Shown piece after piece: positions 8,504 through 16,962 of a stretch of DNA of 54,793 bases. The translations under genes and the position numbers were made by a program. The DNA is from an uncultured Anaerococcus sp. (GTDB lineage: Bacteria; Bacillota; Clostridia; Tissierellales; Peptoniphilaceae). The stretch's first letter is position 1, and each line of letters starts with the position of its first letter. The stretch covers positions 1 to 54,793 of the forward strand of contig CALUCE010000014.1 of assembly GCA_943914475.1 (NCBI GenBank), in the 5' to 3' direction. A model generated the notes under the pieces. It was not told the DNA's origin. It did no database searches and saw only the letters and a list, made by a program, of their open reading frames with translations.

Positions 8504-8959
8504 TTAGTTAGCTGGTGATAGAAGTTCTGTAAGTATATAGCCAGTGTAGCCTTCATAGGTTGCCCTGGTCCATTCACCATTTTCACCAATTTTTATAACA
8601 GTTGCCCCACCTGGAACTTCTACAACTACTCCAGAGTCAGTAGAAGGTGCAAGTCTCATGTTTATGGTTGAATCTGTAAGAAACTCTACTCCATCAACAT
8701 CCTCAGAGCCTTCTCCAGTATTTTCTTCACCTTCTTGGTTTTTGCTGTCGGCTTGATTTTCTTCATTATCTTTTTCTGCATCTTCCCCGTCTGAGGTTGT
8801 GTATTTTATATCGGTAGATTCTTCTGTAGATTCTACAGTTTCTTCTTGGTTTTCAGCATTATCTTCTGGGTGTCTTTTAGAGACATAGGTGTCTTTTTTA
8901 ACTCCACAGGCTGAAAACAAAAGACTTAGGGCTAGTATTCCTATTAATTTCTTTTTCAT
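8504..8959 (-). CDS. SH3-domain lipoprotein
   Basis: The 151-residue protein has a lipoprotein signal ending at LLFSACG (Cys near residue 18), a long Glu/Asp/Asn-rich low-complexity spacer (about 25-90), and a C-terminal bacterial SH3 domain (TINMRLAPSTDSGVVVEVPGG to WTRATYEGYTGYILTELL). Such SH3b domains usually bind cell-wall peptide or glycan. It is the last gene of the minus-strand polysaccharide block, 16 bases after the CpsD-like gene. An envelope-anchored wall-binding role is inferred; the true ligand is unknown. Confidence 0.8.
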   Translation of the reverse strand: MKKKLIGILALSLLFSACGVKKDTYVSKRHPEDNAENQEETVESTEESTDIKYTTSDGEDAEKDNEENQADSKNQEGEENTGEGSEDVDGVEFLTDSTINMRLAPSTDSGVVVEVPGGATVIKIGENGEWTRATYEGYTGYILTELLSPAN

Positions 8960-8975
8960 TTTTCTCTCCTTTTCC

Positions 8976-9593
8976 TTACTTAACAGATGTCTCTATTAGA
9001 CCTAAAATTTCTGCATCCATTTCTTCAAGCTTGCCTAGGGCTTGGTTGGTTAGGCCCTTGTTCTTATCCTTTTCGTTGGTAAAAAGAATAACCTTGTCTA
9101 CGGATTGAGAAATCATGTTGGCATCTGGATAGGCCACATTTGAAGGACTATCTATAAGGATATAGTCATATCTTTCTCTTAAAGAACCCAAGAGATTTCT
9201 TAGAGTTGATATTTGTAAGAAGTCATCGGGATTTTTCATGGCCCTGCCTGAAAGAATTAGATCAAGGTCTTTTTCATAGAGGTCCTTAGTTATGGTATTT
9301 TCGTAAGGAATTCCTTCTACCAAGATAGCAGAAAATCCTTCCTTTAACTCTACCTTAGATATTTTTGAAAGAAGGGGACTTCTTAAGTTCATATCTATAA
9401 GCAAGACTTTTTTCCCATCTTTTACAAGACTTCTCCCCAAGTTTAGGACAGGCGAGGTTTTTGTTACCTCTTCTGAACTAGCAGTAAAAAGTAGGGTCTT
9501 GTCTTCAGGAGAAAGATTTTCCATTAAATTTCTCTTAAGATCGGCAAAAGCCTGGTTTAGTATTTGTTTCTTTTTCTTTTTTCCTCTAAACAT
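8976..9593 (-). CDS. CpsD/BY-kinase-like ATPase with degenerate P-loop
   Basis: The fold pattern is that of the ATPase partner of Wzz-type proteins: a basic N-terminus (FRGKKKKKQ), a strand leading into the P-loop position, then KKVLLIDMNLRSP (Walker A' position) and YDYILIDSPS (Walker B). In the P-loop the usual GxGKS/T reads SEEVTKTS, so the glycines are lost and only the Lys aligns. The Walker A' motif is DMN instead of DxD, and the C-terminal tyrosine cluster of BY-kinases is absent. I chose the ATG at 9593, after GAGG and overlapping the stop of the Wzz-like gene; an ATG at 9611 is the alternative. It may be a non-kinase scaffold or regulator. Confidence 0.7.
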   Translation of the reverse strand: MFRGKKKKKQILNQAFADLKRNLMENLSPEDKTLLFTASSEEVTKTSPVLNLGRSLVKDGKKVLLIDMNLRSPLLSKISKVELKEGFSAILVEGIPYENTITKDLYEKDLDLILSGRAMKNPDDFLQISTLRNLLGSLRERYDYILIDSPSNVAYPDANMISQSVDKVILFTNEKDKNKGLTNQALGKLEEMDAEILGLIETSVK

Positions 9594-10320
9594 CCAAATC
9601 ATCCTCATCATATTCTGGGATTTGTCCTAGTACTTGGTAGGTACCCATCTTATCATCCATGTCAATTTCAGTTTCTTCTACTGATACAACTTGGTTTTCT
9701 TGGTCTTCTTGGTCTAATTCTTTAGTTTTTTTTTGACCTTTATTTTCTACTACTGTTTTTTCTTCCTTTTCTGCCTTAGAGTTGGCAAGGCTTGTAAAGA
9801 GTGATCCAAACAAGAACCAAACTACAAAGGCCACTATTCCAAAGTAAAGAGCGAATTTTTCTCTTTGGGACCTAAGACCTGAGTTATTGTAGGAGTATTC
9901 CAAAATTTGGGTGTTTCCATCATAAAGGTCGTTTAAAAGTTTTACCGATACATCTGCATACTCATCTGCCAAGTCCTCTGCCCTTAGTTTGATTGGGTCT
10001 TCTACAATTATATTAATAACTGGTGAGCCTTTGATTGGAACTATGGTAAGCTCTTTATCAAGGCCTGTCGGCTCCCAATCTAGGTCAAGATTGTTTAAAA
10101 CCTTGTTTTTTATAGCATCTGAGTCTATGGTCGCAGCAAAGGCTAGGGCAAGATTGTCTTCTTCTGAGACAGAGTCCTTGTTGGTGGTTAGGATTTTTGC
10201 TTGGGCCCTGTAGTTAGATAGGCCAAGCTTATCACTTGTAAAATATGTTATAGCCCCTACTATAATGGCAAATAATAGTGCTAGTGGTATTACTGATAAG
10301 ACCGATTTTCTTTTTTTCAT
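9586..10320 (-). CDS. Wzz/CapA-type polysaccharide chain-length protein
   Basis: The 244-residue protein has an N-terminal transmembrane helix (SVIPLALLFAIIVGAITYFTS), an extracellular domain of about 120 residues, and a second helix (FALYFGIVAFVVWFLFGSLFTSL) followed by an acidic cytoplasmic tail. This is the CpsC/CapA/Wzz topology. In Gram-positive bacteria the tail activates a separate CpsD ATPase, which here is the next gene. It overlaps the glycosyltransferase gene upstream (ATGA) and the CpsD-like gene downstream. Confidence 0.8.
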   Translation of the reverse strand: MKKRKSVLSVIPLALLFAIIVGAITYFTSDKLGLSNYRAQAKILTTNKDSVSEEDNLALAFAATIDSDAIKNKVLNNLDLDWEPTGLDKELTIVPIKGSPVINIIVEDPIKLRAEDLADEYADVSVKLLNDLYDGNTQILEYSYNNSGLRSQREKFALYFGIVAFVVWFLFGSLFTSLANSKAEKEEKTVVENKGQKKTKELDQEDQENQVVSVEETEIDMDDKMGTYQVLGQIPEYDEDDLDV

Positions 10321-11102
10321 TTTTCTCCTCCAAATTCTCTAGCGCCCTTAAGCATAAGAGATCTAGCTTCTTTTCTTGAAATTTGTTCAAAATATTCCTT
10401 ATGTCTAAATAAGTATTGTTCTATATATAGTTTGTACGATCTTGGGAAAAGTGCTCTTGAAAGTTTTCCCTTGTTGTAGAAAAACTTTTGGTTAAAGCCT
10501 TCAAACCAAGTTGATTCATCATTATAAATCTTGGCAAGTAATTTACATGAAGTCCTGACCCTAAGTCCTTTTCTGTGGGCATCTGCTATAAAGAGGGAAT
10601 CTTCTCCTCCTCCGTGAGGGCTTCCTGCTCCAAAATAAGTCGAAAAGAATATATTCTTTTTGGCTATAGCCTCTCTTTTAAAGACAAAGTGGACAGTCCC
10701 GTACTTAAGGGAATTATATAATGATAGGTCTTCTTCCTTTTTGACGCTGGACTTTCCCTTTCCATCTCTTATAACGAGAGTATCAAAGACAAAAAAATCT
10801 ACACCTGGATGAGTTTTAAATTCTTCCTCAACCATATGCTTGTAGCCTTTTTCAAAGACCTCATCATCATCCGCCATGATTATTATATCAGCTTGGCTGT
10901 TAATTAGTCCAAGATTTCTTGATGAACCAGACCCCCTGGTATCTGTGGAAATCATCCTAATTCTTTTACCATCATCATAAACTTCTTCATAGCCATGGTG
11001 GTCAGTTTGGTTTATGATCAGGCAGTCTGTTTCTAAATTTAATTTTTTATAAAAGTCTATGCTCCTTTGGTGCATAACCGATACTATAACTTCTATCTTC
11101 AT
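10317..11102 (-). CDS. Family 2-type glycosyltransferase, soluble
   Basis: The 261-residue protein has a GT-A fold pattern: an N-terminal strand (IEVIVSVM), a nucleotide-binding RGSGSSRNLGL segment, and the metal/nucleotide motif IIIMADDDEVF near residue 80. A GGGEDSLF segment near 170 resembles the acceptor-side acidic motif of GT2 enzymes. There is no transmembrane helix. It would add a sugar to a surface-glycan precursor, using a nucleotide sugar. It lies between the membrane glycosyltransferase and the Wzz-like gene. Confidence 0.75.
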   Translation of the reverse strand: MKIEVIVSVMHQRSIDFYKKLNLETDCLIINQTDHHGYEEVYDDGKRIRMISTDTRGSGSSRNLGLINSQADIIIMADDDEVFEKGYKHMVEEEFKTHPGVDFFVFDTLVIRDGKGKSSVKKEEDLSLYNSLKYGTVHFVFKREAIAKKNIFFSTYFGAGSPHGGGEDSLFIADAHRKGLRVRTSCKLLAKIYNDESTWFEGFNQKFFYNKGKLSRALFPRSYKLYIEQYLFRHKEYFEQISRKEARSLMLKGAREFGGEK

Positions 11103-11109
11103 AGTCTAC

Positions 11110-12255
11110 CTATCTTGTACTTTCTGCCTTCTCCCAAGTAGCCTTGGACTTACCTGTAAGTTCCCTGTAAGCTCCTATGATTTGGGCTAACATCATCATA
11201 GAATAGTACCTTGGGAAATAAAGGATCTTTGATCTTGAACCTGTAATTTTTCCTAGGATGGCTAGGATGAAAAATATATTTTGGAAGACAAAGATAAGCT
11301 TGTAAATAAAACCTTGACTTAGGATAAAGATATTTGATATATACAAAAGTATATGGAAAAAACTTTGCAAAAATCTCAAGGTCTTGTGGTTAAAGTGGAA
11401 GAAGGAGAACCAACCTAGCTTAAAAATATTAAGTCTTCTTAAGTTAGTAAAAATATTGGTAAGGATCCTTCTTTGCATCCTAATCTTTCTCTTAAACTCA
11501 TCAGAAGTGGTAGCTCCTGCCTTCTCCAAGGCTATGGCGTCAGGATTATAAAGGGCACGTTTTTTATTAAGGCCTGCATAAAGAGGCATCTCATAATCGT
11601 GACTTGAAATAAGATTATAATGCCTATAATCCTCTTTCCTACAAGCATATATAGCTCCATTGCCTGCCGCTATGGTCGCAATTTCACTTTCTATCTTTCT
11701 CATCCTAAGTTCCATATCCCAGTAGGTATTTTCTGCCACTACCGAAGAAATGTCATCATCCTTGGCATAAATCAAAGACCCACAAACATATTCTATGGAA
11801 GGGTCTGTGAAAAATGCTACCAATTCTTTTATTGCATCTTCCTTAAACATGGAATTAGCATCTGAGAAAACCAAAATTTCACCTGTGGCTTCCGCTGCCG
11901 CCTCGTTTTGGGCATTGGTCTTGCCGTAGTGATTTTTGGCTGTAACTACCTTTATATCATAGGCTGGATTTTCTTTTATAAAGTCTTCTACAATCTCTAC
12001 TGTCCTATCGTCAGAACAGTCGTTGGCTATTATTATTTCTAGGTTTTTATAGTCAGATTGTGTAATATTTAATAGTTTCTTTCCTATAACTTTTTCTTCA
12101 TTATAGGCTGATATTATCATTGAAACTTTGGGCTTTAAAGAATAATCTTTTATATTTTTTCTTTTTAAGATTTTTTCTAGGATTATTAAAGTTAGGGGAT
12201 AGCCTATCATGGGATAAAATATCGCAAAGGCTGAAATCCAAAAAATAATCTTCAT
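11110..12255 (-). CDS. Processive-type membrane glycosyltransferase, GT2 family
   Basis: The 381-residue protein has an N-terminal helix, a GT2 catalytic domain with VSMIISAYNEEKVIG, IIIANDCSDDRT and LVFSDANSMF, a downstream acidic HDYEMP segment and a basic RMQRRIL stretch in the position of the QxxRW motif. C-terminal membrane helices follow. This is the layout of cellulose/hyaluronan/PNAG-type synthases. It is the first gene of the polysaccharide block (start at 12255). The polymer made is unknown. Confidence 0.8.
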   Translation of the reverse strand: MKIIFWISAFAIFYPMIGYPLTLIILEKILKRKNIKDYSLKPKVSMIISAYNEEKVIGKKLLNITQSDYKNLEIIIANDCSDDRTVEIVEDFIKENPAYDIKVVTAKNHYGKTNAQNEAAAEATGEILVFSDANSMFKEDAIKELVAFFTDPSIEYVCGSLIYAKDDDISSVVAENTYWDMELRMRKIESEIATIAAGNGAIYACRKEDYRHYNLISSHDYEMPLYAGLNKKRALYNPDAIALEKAGATTSDEFKRKIRMQRRILTNIFTNLRRLNIFKLGWFSFFHFNHKTLRFLQSFFHILLYISNIFILSQGFIYKLIFVFQNIFFILAILGKITGSRSKILYFPRYYSMMMLAQIIGAYRELTGKSKATWEKAESTR

Positions 12256-12315
12256 AAATACTCCTAAATTAATGTAAACTTATTATGTATTATACTTTCA
12301 CTTTTGAAAGTTTCT

Positions 12316-12343
12316 AAAAAAAGACGGAAATTTCCGCCTTTTT
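12316..12343. terminator. Terminator after uppP
   Basis: AAAAAGACGGAAA and TTTCCGCCTTTTT form a near-perfect stem with T tracts on both strands. It ends the walJ-ttcA-uppP operon and separates it from the glycosyltransferase gene, which is on the same strand. Confidence 0.85.
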
Positions 12344-12349
12344 ACTACT

Positions 12350-13234
12350 TTATCTTATAAGGCCAAAGTAAATAAAGACTACTATGGATAGGATTATCCT
12401 ATAGATACCAAATGGTATAAAGTCATGCTTTTTAATGTAGGCCATAAATTTCTTAATAACTACATAGGCAACCAAGAAACTTAGGATTGATCCTAAAAGG
12501 ATAAGTCCCCATTGGTAGCCTGTAAAGCCTCCAAAGTTTTTTACAACCTTAAGTAAAGTTGCCCCAAACATGGTTGGTATAGCTAGGAAGAAAGAAAATT
12601 CTGCTGCAGCAGATCTTGAAAGTCCTAGGACCATACCCCCGATTATGGTTGCAGCGGAACGGCTGGTTCCTGGTACCATGGCAAGGGTTTGGAAAAAGCC
12701 TATAAGTAGGATGGTTTTGTAGGAAACCATATTGATATTGTCAATCTTTGCCTTTTTACTTGCCTTGTTTTTCTTTTCTACAAAGATAATAATTAGACCC
12801 CAAACAAGTAGCATGGTAGCCACTACCATGGGACTAAACAAGTATTGGTCTATAAGATCATCAAACAAAAGTCCCAAAACCATGGCTGGTAAAATTCCAA
12901 CTATTACCCTCTTCCAAAGTTCCATGGTTGATGGGTCTGGGTGGGTTAGTCTAAAATAAAATCTTGATTGATTGTTTAGCTTATCATATTTTTTTGGAAA
13001 ATATTTTTCAGTCTTTTCCCTATCCCATGGGTTTAATCTTGAAAAGTATAAAACCACAACAGAGATAATGGCTCCAAGCTGGATTACAACTGAAAAGGCA
13101 TTGGCAAAACCTTCCGGTTGTAGTTTTACAAATTCATTAACTAGTATTAAGTGTCCAGTAGATGAAACTGGTAAAAACTCAGTTACCCCTTCTACTATGG
13201 ACAAGATCAGTACCTTAATTATATCTAAAAGCAT
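12350..13234 (-). CDS. uppP: Undecaprenyl-diphosphatase
   Basis: The 294-residue multi-helix membrane protein has both UppP/BacA signatures: EGVTEFLPVSSTGHLIL near residue 17 and PGTSRSAATIIGGM near residue 188. It dephosphorylates undecaprenyl diphosphate to recycle the lipid carrier for wall and surface-polysaccharide synthesis and confers tolerance to bacitracin. Its start immediately follows the TtcA-like stop codon, with GAGGAG inside the upstream gene, so the two are co-translated. Confidence 0.95.
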   Translation of the reverse strand: MLLDIIKVLILSIVEGVTEFLPVSSTGHLILVNEFVKLQPEGFANAFSVVIQLGAIISVVVLYFSRLNPWDREKTEKYFPKKYDKLNNQSRFYFRLTHPDPSTMELWKRVIVGILPAMVLGLLFDDLIDQYLFSPMVVATMLLVWGLIIIFVEKKNKASKKAKIDNINMVSYKTILLIGFFQTLAMVPGTSRSAATIIGGMVLGLSRSAAAEFSFFLAIPTMFGATLLKVVKNFGGFTGYQWGLILLGSILSFLVAYVVIKKFMAYIKKHDFIPFGIYRIILSIVVFIYFGLIR

Positions 13235-14038
13235 CTAAAACTCCTCTAAAAAACTATGTTTTTCTCCACCTATCTGGTAGCCTAAAACCATATCACAGTT
13301 TACATTTTCTGCAGATCTCAAAATAGATTTTCTGACATTTGGTATATCTTTTTCCAAATCTTTTATCAAATCTTTTACATATTTTCTGGTATAGCCCTCA
13401 GTCTTTTTGGTCACGGCACAGGCACAATTTAGGGCCTTTAGACCTATTTCATCCCTCCATTTTATTATCATCTCTTCATCTATGTAATAAAGTGGTCTTA
13501 TAAGCTCCATACCTTCAAAGTTTTGGGCCTTAAGCTTGGGTTTCATAGTCTTATAATTTCCTGCAAAAAGTATATTCATCATGGTTGTTTCTATTACATC
13601 ATTTAGATGATGGCCCAAGGCTACCTTATTGCACCCTAGGTCCCTGGCCTTGGCATAAAGAAATCCCCTTCTCATCCTGGCACACATATAGCAAGGATAG
13701 TCTCCAGAGATCTTTTCTGAAACTGCAAAGACATCTGAATCATAAATCTTAGCAGGAATTTCTAGATACTTGAGGTTTTCTTCCAAGTTTTCCCTGTGGA
13801 CCTTGGCATAGCCCGGGTCCATACATATATATTCCACATCAAATTTTATATCAGAATGCTTGTGAAGCTCCTCTATAAGCTTGGCACAAAGAAGAGAGTC
13901 CTTGCCGCCAGATATGGCTACTGCGACCTTGTCTCCTTCATTTATAAGTTCAAAGTCCTTTATGGCCCTAATAAAGGGTGACCATAAGTCTTTTCTATAT
14001 TTTTTTATTAAAAGTCTTTCTATATTAACTATATCCAT
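13235..14038 (-). CDS. ttcA: TtcA-like tRNA thiolation enzyme
   Basis: The 267-residue protein has the PP-loop SGGKDS near residue 45 and paired cysteines YPCYMC (about residues 115-118) with a further CAC near 205, as in TtcA-type 2-thiocytidine enzymes that bind an iron-sulfur cluster. GHHLNDVIETTMMN is also typical. It would adenylate and thiolate a tRNA base in the cytoplasm. It sits directly after walJ and directly before uppP with no spacing. The subfamily call (cytidine 32 rather than another tRNA position) comes from motif resemblance. Confidence 0.8.
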   Translation of the reverse strand: MDIVNIERLLIKKYRKDLWSPFIRAIKDFELINEGDKVAVAISGGKDSLLCAKLIEELHKHSDIKFDVEYICMDPGYAKVHRENLEENLKYLEIPAKIYDSDVFAVSEKISGDYPCYMCARMRRGFLYAKARDLGCNKVALGHHLNDVIETTMMNILFAGNYKTMKPKLKAQNFEGMELIRPLYYIDEEMIIKWRDEIGLKALNCACAVTKKTEGYTRKYVKDLIKDLEKDIPNVRKSILRSAENVNCDMVLGYQIGGEKHSFLEEF

Positions 14039-14830
14039 TTATAACTCCACTATCCTAGATGGTTTATACCTATCCGCCACTTCCAAAACTATGTCCTTTT
14101 TGGTATCAAGACCACATGAGGTTAAGAAATTATCCACCGTAATCTTGGAAAGTTCCGGGGTATTGTTGGTGTCTGAAAGGTGGGATAAAAATACCGATTC
14201 TCTCTTACCTTCCAAGGCATCAGCAAGGATTTCAGCAGATTGGTCATTTGATAGATGACCAAACTTAGACATAATCCTTACCTTGGCATTGTAGGTATAG
14301 GGTCCTCTTTTTAGGGCTTCCAAGTCGTGGTTGGCCTCAAGGTAGTATATGTCTGATCCTTTTATTTGGTAGGCGATTTTTTCATCTATGATTCCAGTAT
14401 CTGTCAAAACTGTTATTTTTTTGTTGTCCAAATATAGGATAAATCCTACAGGTTCCTTGGCATCATGGTAGGTTTTGATAGGTAGGATATCCATGGATTT
14501 AAAATTAAAGAAGTCATTGGTCTTAAATAGTCTTATATTTTCTTCTTTTAATTTTCCTGCATGTGCCATGAAACCCATCCAGGTTCCCTTGTTAGCATAA
14601 ATAGGAATATCAAATCTTCTTGATAAGACGCCCGCTCCTAAAACATGGTCTGTATGTTCATGGCTTAAAAAAATACCATCCAAGTCTCTGGGATGCTCTC
14701 CAATTTGCTCCATCAAGTTTTGGATTTTTTTGCCAGAATAACCACAATCTATAAGGATTTTTGCTCCCCGGTGCTCTACATATACACTGTTTCCTGAAGA
14801 ACCTGAGGAAAGTGTAACAAATCTAGTCAT
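14039..14830 (-). CDS. walJ: WalJ/YycJ-family metallo-hydrolase
   Basis: The 263-residue protein shows the YycJ-type N-terminus (LSSGSSGNSVYVE), the metal motif SHEHTDH near residue 57, further metal ligands in KTYHDA, LTDTG and LSHLSDTN. WalJ proteins usually accompany the WalRK two-component system and are linked to wall homeostasis and coordination of replication. Here walRK is not adjacent; the gene instead leads an operon with ttcA and uppP. Confidence 0.85.
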   Translation of the reverse strand: MTRFVTLSSGSSGNSVYVEHRGAKILIDCGYSGKKIQNLMEQIGEHPRDLDGIFLSHEHTDHVLGAGVLSRRFDIPIYANKGTWMGFMAHAGKLKEENIRLFKTNDFFNFKSMDILPIKTYHDAKEPVGFILYLDNKKITVLTDTGIIDEKIAYQIKGSDIYYLEANHDLEALKRGPYTYNAKVRIMSKFGHLSNDQSAEILADALEGKRESVFLSHLSDTNNTPELSKITVDNFLTSCGLDTKKDIVLEVADRYKPSRIVEL

Positions 14831-15019
14831 TGTCTGTTCATCTCTTTTCTAATAAATTCTTTTATCTATTTATTTTAACACAAAGCTTAAAGTTTTTTCT
14901 AATTATTTCTTCTTTGATTTCACTAAAATAGTATACAAGATAATTTTGTTTTTTCTATGCACTTAGAAAGATTAAGCTTTTAAGTCTAGTATTTTATAGA
15001 AAAATATTTGCAATATATT

Positions 15020-15047
15020 TTTACATCCCACTTTTCTATGATACAAT
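15020..15047 (+). promoter_or_regulatory. Promoter and hairpin-rich leader of the AbgT-family gene
   Basis: TTTACA (15020-15025) and TACAAT (15042-15047) are spaced by 16 bases, giving a leader of about 210 bases before the ATG. The leader holds small perfect hairpins, including CAAGTTTTTAACTTG and TTGCC-ATCGA-GGCAA. I do not recognise a known riboswitch. The rest of 14831-15264 contains no gene that I can support. Confidence 0.5.
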
Positions 15048-15264
15048 ATTAAAAGAAGTAAGGCGGAACTGTTGCAAAATAATAAATCTCTATAATTTAT
15101 CACAAGTTTTTAACTTGATATAGTTAGTTTTTAGACTAAGACATATGGTCTTTGTATTTAAATTTGCCATCGAGGCAAGCGATATCAAATAGAAAATCTT
15201 GGGATTATATAAACTTTATTTATTCTGCACCAGGTCCTATTTTATTTCTAATAAGGAGGATTTT

Positions 15265-16803
15265 ATGACAAAAAAGAAAAATGACCAGGAGGTTAAGGGT
15301 ATTCTCGGGCGTATCGAGAGACTCGGAAATGCTCTTCCCCATCCCGCTTTCTTATTTATAATCTTATCGGCTATAATCATAGTAATCGCTGAGATTATGA
15401 CAAGAAAAGGCGTTAGTGTTACATACTTTGATGCCAGACAAAATGCTGATATTACAGTAAAAGCAGCATCTTTGATGAATGCAGAAGGACTAAGGTATAT
15501 CTTCTCATCTGCAGTAGGAAACTTTGTTAACTTTGCCCCTTTGGGTGTAGTTTTGGTTACCATGCTAGGTATAGGTGCAGCTGAGCAAACAGGACTTTTA
15601 GGATCTGCTTTCCAATCACTTTTACTTTCAGTTAACCCTAGAATTTTGACAGCAGGAGTTGTATTTATCGGTGTTATTTCAAATATAGCATCAGATGCAG
15701 GCTATGTTGTAGTTGTACCACTGGGAGGACTAATCTTTGCCATGGCAAATAGGCATCCTATAGCTGGTATTACTGCAGCTTTCGCCGGAGTATCTGGTGG
15801 ATTTTCTGCCAACCTAATTTTTGGGCCTACTGATGTAACCTTAGCTGGTATCACAAACTCAGTTTTAGAGATGACAAACAGTGATATGACTGTTAATGCT
15901 CCAGATAACTGGTACTTCTTGATAGCATCAACCTTTATAATAACCCTGGTTGGTACACTAGTAACAGAAAAAATAATCATACCAAACCTTGGTGAATACA
16001 AGGGTTCTTACAGTGTAGAGCAAAAAGAGCTTACAGATCTTGAGAAAAAAGGGTTAAAAAATGCTGGTATAGTACTTTTAATCTTTGTAGTAATCATGGC
16101 TTTATTGATGGCTCCAAAAAATGCAGTCTTCAAATCTCTTAACGAGACTACCGGAAAGGTAGATCTTACAAACTTTATGGGAGAGTCTTTGATATTTGCT
16201 GTACTCTTATTATTTATGCTACCAGGAGTAGCCTATGGTAAGGCAACAGGAGCTATAAAAAATACCCACGACTTTATAGGTACACTTATTAAGTCTATGG
16301 AATCCATGTCAGGCTTTATAGTAATGGCTTTCTTTGCCTCACAATTCATAGCCTTCTTTGGACAAACAAATATCGGTACAATCATAGCCGTATCAGGTGC
16401 AGACTTCTTAAAGTCTGTTGGACTTGGAGGAATACCACTTATTATCCTATTTGTGCTTTTGACATCCTTTATAAACTTATTTATAGGATCAGCTTCAGCA
16501 AAATGGGCTATTATGGCACCAATCTTTGTACCTATGTTTATGAACCTTGGCCTAAGCCCAGCTTTAACACAAATGGCTTACAGGATAGCTGACTCTTCAA
16601 CCAATATCATCTCACCTTTGATGAACTACTTTGCTATCATAGTAGTATTTATGCAAAAATATGACAAGGATACAGGAATTGGTACCCTAATTTCTACCAT
16701 GATTCCTTACTCTCTATCATTCTTGGCAAGTTGGACAGTCCTTTTAATCATTTGGATGGTATTCAAATTACCACTAGGACCAGGCGTTGGTCTATTTATG
16801 TAG
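15265..16803 (+). CDS. AbgT-family transporter
   Basis: With the ATG at 15265 the protein has 512 residues and about 11-12 membrane helices. The start follows TAAGGAGGATTTT; an upstream in-frame ATG at 15199 lacks a binding site. Family hallmarks include the N-terminal GRIERLGNALPHPAFLF, the VGNFVNFAPLGVVLVTMLGIG stretch and ASAKWAIMAPIFVPM near residue 410. AbgT proteins carry p-aminobenzoyl-glutamate or export sulfonamide-like compounds, and some act on short peptides. A terminator follows, so it is monocistronic. Confidence 0.88.
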   Translation: MTKKKNDQEVKGILGRIERLGNALPHPAFLFIILSAIIIVIAEIMTRKGVSVTYFDARQNADITVKAASLMNAEGLRYIFSSAVGNFVNFAPLGVVLVTMLGIGAAEQTGLLGSAFQSLLLSVNPRILTAGVVFIGVISNIASDAGYVVVVPLGGLIFAMANRHPIAGITAAFAGVSGGFSANLIFGPTDVTLAGITNSVLEMTNSDMTVNAPDNWYFLIASTFIITLVGTLVTEKIIIPNLGEYKGSYSVEQKELTDLEKKGLKNAGIVLLIFVVIMALLMAPKNAVFKSLNETTGKVDLTNFMGESLIFAVLLLFMLPGVAYGKATGAIKNTHDFIGTLIKSMESMSGFIVMAFFASQFIAFFGQTNIGTIIAVSGADFLKSVGLGGIPLIILFVLLTSFINLFIGSASAKWAIMAPIFVPMFMNLGLSPALTQMAYRIADSSTNIISPLMNYFAIIVVFMQKYDKDTGIGTLISTMIPYSLSFLASWTVLLIIWMVFKLPLGPGVGLFM

Positions 16804-16817
16804 AACTTAGTTACTTT

Positions 16818-16847
16818 AAAAGACAGTTTTTGAAACTGTCTTTTTTT
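16818..16847 (+). terminator. Terminator after the AbgT-family gene
   Basis: AAAGACAGTTT and AAACTGTCTTT pair across a two-base loop and are followed by a run of T. Confidence 0.88.
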
Positions 16848-16962
16848 ATGAAAATTAAGCCCTTATTTATACTTATAAATATAATTTATTTTTTATTTTA
16901 TTTACTTATATATTTACAATTTTTTATTTTATTATATAATTTAATGAGTAAAAGGAGATAAT

